This document shows positions 6,521 through 10,064 of a stretch of 10,064 bases of DNA, one piece after another. The translations under genes and the position numbers were made by a program. Positions within the stretch are counted from its first letter, which is position 1; each line of letters starts with the position of its first letter. A model generated the notes under the pieces. The model did not search any database. It saw nothing but the letters and a program-made list of their open reading frames with translations, and was not told the DNA's origin. This stretch comes from JAMCXS01 sp964459065 (GTDB lineage Bacteria > Acidobacteriota > Terriglobia > UBA7540): assembly GCA_964459065.1 (NCBI GenBank), contig CAYWMN010000131.1:1-10064 (forward strand). The letters run 5' to 3'.

Positions 6521-7480
6521 GTGGAGACAAAATCAATGCCTGTGGATTACTTTGAGAAGGTTTGGCACAACGGCAAGTTTATTTCCTGGAATGACGCGAC
6601 GATTCATGTAGCCTCTCACGTGGTCAGCTACGCCTCGTCCCTGTTTGAGGGTATCCGCTGCTATGAGACCCCCCAGGGCGCCGCGATCTTCCGGCCTGGC
6701 GAGCACATCACCCGGCTGCTCGATTCCTGCAAGATCTACCGGGTCGAACCGAAATTTACGCACGAACAACTCCGCCAGGCGACGATCGACCTGATTCGCG
6801 TCAATAACATCAGGTCCTGCTACATCCGCCCGATCATTTTCCGGGGTTACGGCGACGTGGGAGTGAGCGCGCTCAATAATCCGGTGGAGATTTATCTGCT
6901 GGCCTGGAAGTGGGGGAAATATCTGGGCGATGAAGCTCTGAATCAAGGCGTTGACGTTTGCATCTCCTCCTGGAACCGCATGGCTCCCAACACCATGCCG
7001 TCCATGGCCAAGGCGGCTTCAAACTACATGAACGCCCAGCTGATCAAAATGGAAGCCATCAGCAACGGATTCGTGGAAGGAATTGCTCTCGACCACAACG
7101 GCAACATCAGCGAAGGAAGCGGAGAAAACATCTTTGTTGTCCGCGACGGGAAAATCTTCACGCCGCCGCTGGCCTCCGCCGTCCTGCCCGGCATCACGCG
7201 CTCTTCGGTCATCACGCTGGCCGAAGAAGCGGGCATTCCGGTCATTGAGCAGGAGTTGCCGCGGGAGATTCTCTACATTGCCGACGAAGTCTTCTTTACC
7301 GGCACCGCCGCTGAAGTCACCCCCATCCGCTCGGTTGACCGGATCGTGGTGGGCCAGGGCCACGCCGGACCCATCACCCGGAAGCTTCAGGAACGCTTCA
7401 TGAGCATTGTCCAGGGCCAGGCGGAAGATAAATACGGCTGGCTCACTTACGCCAATCAGCCGGTCGGCGCCTCGCGCTGA
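6521..7480 (+). CDS. ilvE: Branched-chain amino acid aminotransferase
   Basis: This is a class IV PLP-dependent aminotransferase of 319 residues, close to the usual IlvE length. It catalyses the last step of valine, leucine and isoleucine synthesis: amino transfer from glutamate to the branched 2-oxo acid, and the reverse. The N-terminus has LFEGIRCYET (41-50) and the small domain has YIRPIIFRGYG (101-111). In the large domain, SSWNRMAPNTMPSMAKAASNY (149-169) carries the PLP-binding Lys164, followed by EGIALDHNGNISEGSGENIF (186-205) and GTAAEVTPIR (261-270). The SSW.R..P.T.P..AK...NY pattern favours IlvE over D-amino acid transaminase or aminodeoxychorismate lyase. The start is GTG, set by GGAGG at 6510-6514. 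It appears monocistronic, with its own promoter and a probable terminator 44 nt after the stop. Confidence 0.93.
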   Translation: METKSMPVDYFEKVWHNGKFISWNDATIHVASHVVSYASSLFEGIRCYETPQGAAIFRPGEHITRLLDSCKIYRVEPKFTHEQLRQATIDLIRVNNIRSCYIRPIIFRGYGDVGVSALNNPVEIYLLAWKWGKYLGDEALNQGVDVCISSWNRMAPNTMPSMAKAASNYMNAQLIKMEAISNGFVEGIALDHNGNISEGSGENIFVVRDGKIFTPPLASAVLPGITRSSVITLAEEAGIPVIEQELPREILYIADEVFFTGTAAEVTPIRSVDRIVVGQGHAGPITRKLQERFMSIVQGQAEDKYGWLTYANQPVGASR

Positions 7481-7523
7481 CCGCGCATTCCACACGCTCA
7501 GATTCCAGCACAGCGACCCGGAG

Positions 7524-7560
7524 GCAGGGCGAGGCGGGGTTCGCGCCGCTGCTTTTCCTT
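7524..7560 (+). terminator. Probable intrinsic terminator of ilvE
   Basis: GCAGGGCG (7524-7531) pairs with CGCC-G-CTGC (7544-7552), an 8-bp GC-rich stem with one bulged G and a 12-nt loop. TTTTCCTT follows directly at 7553-7560. The position, 44 nt after the ilvE stop and before the pilT promoter, fits. The T-run is broken by CC, so termination may be partial. Confidence 0.5.
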
Positions 7561-7606
7561 ACCCTCCCGGGGCTCAAGCAGCCCGGATTGAAGGTCGATA
7601 AAATAA

Positions 7607-7634
7607 CCATCCGGCACACCGGTCCGCCGGATGG
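7607..7634. repeat. Perfect 9-bp inverted repeat upstream of the pilT promoter
   Basis: CCATCCGGC, ten bases and GCCGGATGG form a perfect inverted repeat that ends 10 bp before the -35 of the pilT promoter; its loop contains the palindrome ACCGGT. It could be a regulator binding site or an RNA hairpin at the end of the ilvE transcript. On the plus strand no U-tract follows, which argues against a terminator in that direction; on the minus strand TTATTTTAT follows. Confidence 0.45.
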
Positions 7635-7644
7635 CAACCCCATT

Positions 7645-7673
7645 TTGACAGCCGGATTGCGGTGTGCTATCTT
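7645..7673 (+). promoter_or_regulatory. Sigma70-type promoter of pilT-recX
   Basis: TTGACA (7645-7650, perfect -35), a 17-bp spacer and TATCTT (7668-7673, 4 of 6 matches) predict a transcript start near 7680, about 30 nt before the pilT GTG. The -10 area reads TGTGCTAT, identical to the same part of the tig promoter. The spacer contains a CCGGAT word also found three times just upstream. Confidence 0.7.
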
Positions 7674-7699
7674 GCCCCCGTTTCAGAAGCGGGGCCGGC

Positions 7700-7703
7700 G
7701 AGG
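7700..7703 (+). promoter_or_regulatory. Ribosome binding site fixing the GTG start of pilT
   Basis: GAGG lies 6 nt before the GTG at 7710. The more upstream in-frame GTG at 7662 is inside the promoter, upstream of the predicted transcript start, so it cannot be used by this transcript. Confidence 0.65.
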
Positions 7704-7709
7704 TTCGCT

Positions 7710-8843
7710 GTGCAAATCGATGAACTTTTACGCACCGCCTGTGAGAACAAGGCCTCCGACCTCCACCTGAAAGTGGGGAATTTCCCCTACATCCGGGTCG
7801 ACGGCATCCTGCGGTCTTTGAAGGAATATTCCCGGATCTCAAGCGAAGACATGGTGTCCATGGCCTTCAGCATGATGACCAACCGGCAAAAGCAGAAATT
7901 TAAAGAGAATGCCGAAATGGACATGGCCCACGGCGTGGCGGGGCTGGGCCGTTTTCGCGTCAACATCTTCCAGCAGCGCGGCAATGTGGGCATGGTGCTG
8001 CGCGTTATTCCCACCAAGATTCGCACCCTGGAAGAACTCTTTCTGCCCAGAGTGATTGAGAAGATCTGCCTGGAAACACGGGGAATGGTTCTAGTCACGG
8101 GCACCACCGGAAGCGGCAAGACCACCACCTTGGCCGCGATGGTAGACCGCATCAATTCCGACCGCACCGACCATGTGATTACCATTGAAGATCCCATCGA
8201 ATTTCTGCATCGCGACAAGAAAGCTTTCGTCAACCAGCGGGAAGTACAAGTGGATACGGCCAACTTCGGCGGAGCGTTGCGCTCGGCCCTGCGGCAGGAT
8301 CCGGATGTTATTCTGGTAGGCGAAATGCGGGATCTCGAAACCATTCACACGGCGCTGCTGGCGGCCGAAACAGGCCACCTGGTCTTGTCCACGCTGCACA
8401 CCCTGGACGCCACGGAAACCATTCAGCGCATCATTGCCGTCTTTCCCCCTCCCGAGCAGAAGCAGATTCGCCTGCTGCTCGCCAGCACGCTGAGAGCCAT
8501 CATCTCCCAGCGCCTGATCCGGAAAGCCGACGGCATCGGCCGCGTCCCGGCGGTGGAAATCCTGATCACCACCGAATACATCCGCGATTGCATCATCAAT
8601 CCCGAAAAGACGCGTCTGATCCGCGAAGCCATCGCCTCCGGCATTTCGCAATACGGCATGCAGACGTTCGATCAGTCGATCTACGATCTCTATAACCGGA
8701 GCCTGATTTCACTCGAGGACGCTTTGCTCTACGCCTCAAATGCCGATGAGTTCAAGCTGCGCATCGGGGGCATTCGCACCACCACCGACGCCGCGCGCGA
8801 TGAGATGGAAAAAGCCAGCAAGGGGAACCGATTTGCGACCTAA
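7710..8843 (+). CDS. pilT: Type IV pilus retraction ATPase, PilT family
   Basis: PilT is a cytoplasmic hexameric ATPase of the secretion-ATPase (GspE/VirB11) superfamily that disassembles the pilus and powers twitching motility and DNA uptake. The 377-residue product starts with IDELLRTACENKASDLHLKVG, the N-terminal PAS-like domain of the family. Walker A is GTTGSGKTTT (131-140), the Asp box VITIEDPIEF (156-165), Walker B DVILVGEMRD (199-208) and the His box TGHLVLSTLHT (221-231). RLIREAIASG at 302-311 recalls the PilT AIRNLIRE motif, but not perfectly, so a PilU-like paralogue is possible. The GTG start is set by the promoter and ribosome binding site; the open frame reaches back to 7662 but adds only MCYLAPVSEAGPARFA, which has no family match. 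No other pilus genes are nearby. Its 3' end overlaps recX. Confidence 0.92.
   Translation: MQIDELLRTACENKASDLHLKVGNFPYIRVDGILRSLKEYSRISSEDMVSMAFSMMTNRQKQKFKENAEMDMAHGVAGLGRFRVNIFQQRGNVGMVLRVIPTKIRTLEELFLPRVIEKICLETRGMVLVTGTTGSGKTTTLAAMVDRINSDRTDHVITIEDPIEFLHRDKKAFVNQREVQVDTANFGGALRSALRQDPDVILVGEMRDLETIHTALLAAETGHLVLSTLHTLDATETIQRIIAVFPPPEQKQIRLLLASTLRAIISQRLIRKADGIGRVPAVEILITTEYIRDCIINPEKTRLIREAIASGISQYGMQTFDQSIYDLYNRSLISLEDALLYASNADEFKLRIGGIRTTTDAARDEMEKASKGNRFAT
8821..8826 (+). promoter_or_regulatory. Ribosome binding site for recX inside the end of pilT
   Basis: AGGGGA lies within the last codons of pilT and 6 nt before a TTG at 8833 that is in the recX frame. It supports the TTG start over the open frame's far start at 8740 and over the internal ATG at 8881, which has no such site. 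Confidence 0.6.
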
Positions 8844-9348
8844 GGCCGCCCCCCCCAAGCCTCTTCCAACGGCCCTGGCCATGCTGGCGCGGCGCCCCTA
8901 CGCCGTCGCCGAGCTTCGCCGCGCGCTCGAAAGAAAGTTTCCCGCCACGGATCTTGCCGCCGTTATTGCCCGGCTGCGCGAGCTCGGCTACCTGGACGAC
9001 CGGAAGTTTGCGGAAAACTATGCGCGCTCTCTTGCCAGGAACCGTTCCTACGGACCCTACCGCATCCGGCGGGAACTGAAGAACAAGCTCGTCGACCACC
9101 GCGTGATTGACGGCGCCATCGAAAAGGCTTTTGAATCCGTCAGCGAACGCACGCTGCTCGAGCAGGCCGTCGACAAGAAGATTCGCACCCTCCGAAAACC
9201 TCTCACCCGCCCCCGGCTCGCCTCCCTTTGCCAAAGCCTCATTCGCCGCGGCTTCCGCGCTGATGATATTATGAAAGTGGTCCGCTCACGGCCCGAACTT
9301 GAACCGGCGGTACCCAACAACCTAACCGAGGGTGATCCCGAAGGATAA
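8833..9348 (+). CDS. recX: RecA regulatory protein RecX
   Basis: RecX binds RecA and limits filament growth and strand exchange. From the TTG at 8833 the product has 171 residues, normal for the family. It is all-helical with three repeated three-helix units: LAMLARRPYAVAELRRALERK (15-35), then ARLRELGYLDDRKFAENYARS (46-66, the RecX signature LGYLDDxxFA) and GPYRIRRELKNKLVD (74-88), then LIRRGFRADDIMKVV (136-150). The start overlaps the last 11 nt of pilT, so the two are probably translated from one mRNA. recA is not in the window. In E. coli and others recX stands between recA and alaS; here alaS still follows, after an inserted cassette. The frame is open back to 8740, but that stretch lies wholly within pilT and gives low-complexity protein. 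Confidence 0.88.
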   Translation: MRPKAAPPKPLPTALAMLARRPYAVAELRRALERKFPATDLAAVIARLRELGYLDDRKFAENYARSLARNRSYGPYRIRRELKNKLVDHRVIDGAIEKAFESVSERTLLEQAVDKKIRTLRKPLTRPRLASLCQSLIRRGFRADDIMKVVRSRPELEPAVPNNLTEGDPEG

Positions 9349-9354
9349 CCGCAA

Positions 9355-9379
9355 GAGTTCAGAGTTATGAATTCTGAGT
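9355..9379. repeat. Left terminal inverted repeat of the four-helix-bundle cassette
   Basis: This 25-bp sequence starts GAGTTCAGAGTTATGA and ends TTCTGAGT. It matches the reverse complement of 9823-9847 at 24 of 25 positions (A here against G at 9371). It begins 6 bp after the recX stop. The repeat is itself built of related GAGTT/AACTC words and is partly self-complementary. Confidence 0.85.
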
Positions 9380-9432
9380 TCTGGGCATGAGGCGTGGGGA
9401 AATTGACGGAAAGCATAACTGCCAGCAGGAAA

Positions 9433-9837
9433 ATGCGCAGACCGTCAAAAGATGAGCAGCCGCTCAGGATTCGTGAGCGTGCGTTTGCGTTTTCCCTGCG
9501 GGCGATCAAGCTTTTCCAATACGTGCAGAAACAAAAGGATATCGCAGGGTGGGTGATCGGCAAGCAGTTTCTCCGTGCGGCCTGTTCGGTTGGTGCAAAC
9601 GTCGAAGAAGCTCAATCCGCCGAGAGTCGTGCTGATTTTGCGCACAAGCTGGGCATCGCTCAAAAAGAAGCCCGGGAAACCTTATACTGGCTTCGCCTGC
9701 TTGGAGAGTCAGAGATTATCGCCAAAACGAAACTCAGCCCGCTATTGCGCGAGACGGACGGGTTAGTTCGAATCCTGGGTTCAATCATCCTGACCACCAA
9801 GCGCGGACAAAAGAAAGGAAGCACTCAGAACTCATAA
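9433..9837 (+). CDS. Four-helix bundle protein, S23/IVS family
   Basis: The 134-residue product resembles the family of small four-helix proteins encoded in intervening sequences of bacterial 23S rRNA genes and also found as lone chromosomal genes; their biochemical role is not established. Typical stretches are IRERAFAFSLRAIKLFQYV (13-31), VIGKQFLRAACSVGANVEEAQSAESRADFAHKLGIAQKEARETLYWLRLL (41-90, the family core with GANxEEAxxAxSRxDF and KEAxETxYWLRLL), and LLRETDGLVRILGSII (104-119). The ATG at 9433 is preferred because the family's first helix begins soon after; AGGA precedes it by only 2 nt. A GTG at 9394 would add 13 residues. The stop at 9835-9837 is inside the right terminal repeat. 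No membrane segment or signal peptide is seen. Confidence 0.85.
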   Translation: MRRPSKDEQPLRIRERAFAFSLRAIKLFQYVQKQKDIAGWVIGKQFLRAACSVGANVEEAQSAESRADFAHKLGIAQKEARETLYWLRLLGESEIIAKTKLSPLLRETDGLVRILGSIILTTKRGQKKGSTQNS

Positions 9838-9847
9838 CTCTGAACTC
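9823..9847. repeat. Right terminal inverted repeat of the four-helix-bundle cassette
   Basis: It is the reverse complement of 9355-9379 with one mismatch. It overlaps the last codons and stop of the four-helix-bundle gene and ends 9 bp before the alaS ATG. The 8-bp word ACTCAGAA occurs in it at 9823-9830 and again at 9844-9851, running 4 bp past the repeat edge. Hence a second pairing register, 9370-9380 with 9843-9853 (11 bp perfect), is possible. Confidence 0.85.
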
Positions 9848-9856
9848 AGAATTTTT

Positions 9857-10064
9857 ATGACTTCCAACGAAATCCGAAAACGCTTTTTAGAGTTTTTTGA
9901 ACAACGCGGCCACCGGCCGGTGCGCTCGGCATCGCTGGTGCCGGCCAACGACCCGACGCTGCTGTTCACCAACGCCGGCATGAACCAGTTCAAGGACGTT
10001 TTTCTCGGCCGCGAGAAGCGCGACTACACGCGCGCCTGCTCGTCGCAAAAGTGCGTCCGGGCGG
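9857..10064 (+). CDS. alaS: Alanyl-tRNA synthetase, N-terminal fragment (cut by window edge)
   Basis: The first 69 codons of alaS are present and the gene runs off the right edge. AlaRS is a class II synthetase that charges tRNA-Ala. The peptide MTSNEIRKRFLEFFEQRGH leads into SASLVPANDPTLLFTNAGMNQFKDVFLG (24-51), which matches the strongly conserved class II motif 1 region of AlaRS, then RDYTRACSSQKCVRA (55-69). The ATG is at 9857. No Shine-Dalgarno sequence is seen: the bases before it are T-rich and belong to, or adjoin, the inverted repeat of the upstream cassette. No promoter is evident between the four-helix-bundle gene and alaS, so it may be transcribed through the cassette from pilT-recX or from a site inside it. 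Confidence 0.95.
   Translation, partial: MTSNEIRKRFLEFFEQRGHRPVRSASLVPANDPTLLFTNAGMNQFKDVFLGREKRDYTRACSSQKCVRA

Larger units (their letters stand above)
9355..9847. mobile_element. Putative 493-bp cassette: one four-helix-bundle gene between 25-bp inverted repeats
   Basis: Between recX and alaS, normally neighbours in many bacteria, lies a unit bounded by inverted repeats of 25 bp (24 matching) with a single gene inside. The gene's stop codon and its last residues are encoded within the right repeat, so gene and repeats form one unit. No transposase is encoded, so movement would need a partner in trans or a non-classical mechanism. I found no clear target-site duplication at the edges. The link of such genes with mobile 23S rRNA intervening sequences is known for the family; mobility of this copy is inference. 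Confidence 0.5.

Noticed and set aside
9683..9688. TATACT inside the four-helix-bundle gene as a -10 box for alaS.
   Set aside because: It falls in the conserved ETLYWLRLL codons and has no -35 at a suitable distance; the match is explained by coding constraint.

Overview
The window looks like chromosomal, mostly housekeeping DNA from a fairly GC-rich Gram-negative bacterium. The protein styles (ClpX with a PRAYICDEC zinc finger, a Rho with a short lysine/glutamate-rich N-terminus, a PilT-family ATPase, an IVS-type four-helix bundle protein) and sigma70-like promoters suggest Acidobacteriota or a neighbouring phylum. That assignment is inference from memory of the families, not a search.

Left half, minus strand (1-6209): a promoter at 6182-6209 reads leftward into tig (trigger factor), clpP, clpX and lon, the classic protein folding and degradation operon. 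Spacings are tight: 35 bp or less between tig and clpP, 18 bp between clpP and clpX, and a 1-nt stop/start overlap between clpX and lon. After a 314-bp gap without a convincing gene or terminator comes the start of rho, cut by the window edge. Trigger factor folds nascent chains, ClpXP and Lon degrade failed or tagged proteins, and Rho ends transcripts.

Middle (6071-7709): a 450-bp divergent region carries the tig promoter, an extended -10 promoter for ilvE (branched-chain aminotransferase) on the plus strand, and several perfect inverted repeats with no assigned role. ilvE ends at a plausible intrinsic terminator. The next 150 bp hold four CCGGAT/ATCCGG words, two of them in a perfect 9-bp inverted repeat, just upstream of and inside the pilT promoter.

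Right half, plus strand (7710-10064): pilT (type IV pilus retraction ATPase) overlaps recX (RecA modulator) by 11 nt. Then comes a 493-bp cassette made of one four-helix-bundle (S23/IVS family) gene between 25-bp inverted repeats (24/25 identical), and then the start of alaS. In E. coli and many other bacteria the order is recA-recX-alaS, so the recX-alaS pair is ancestral and the cassette looks like an insertion that fills almost exactly the intergenic gap. This cassette is the most interesting item in the window.

Five of the nine genes (tig, clpX, ilvE, pilT, recX) appear to start with GTG or TTG. Ribosome binding sites and promoter positions, not ORF length, decide these starts.
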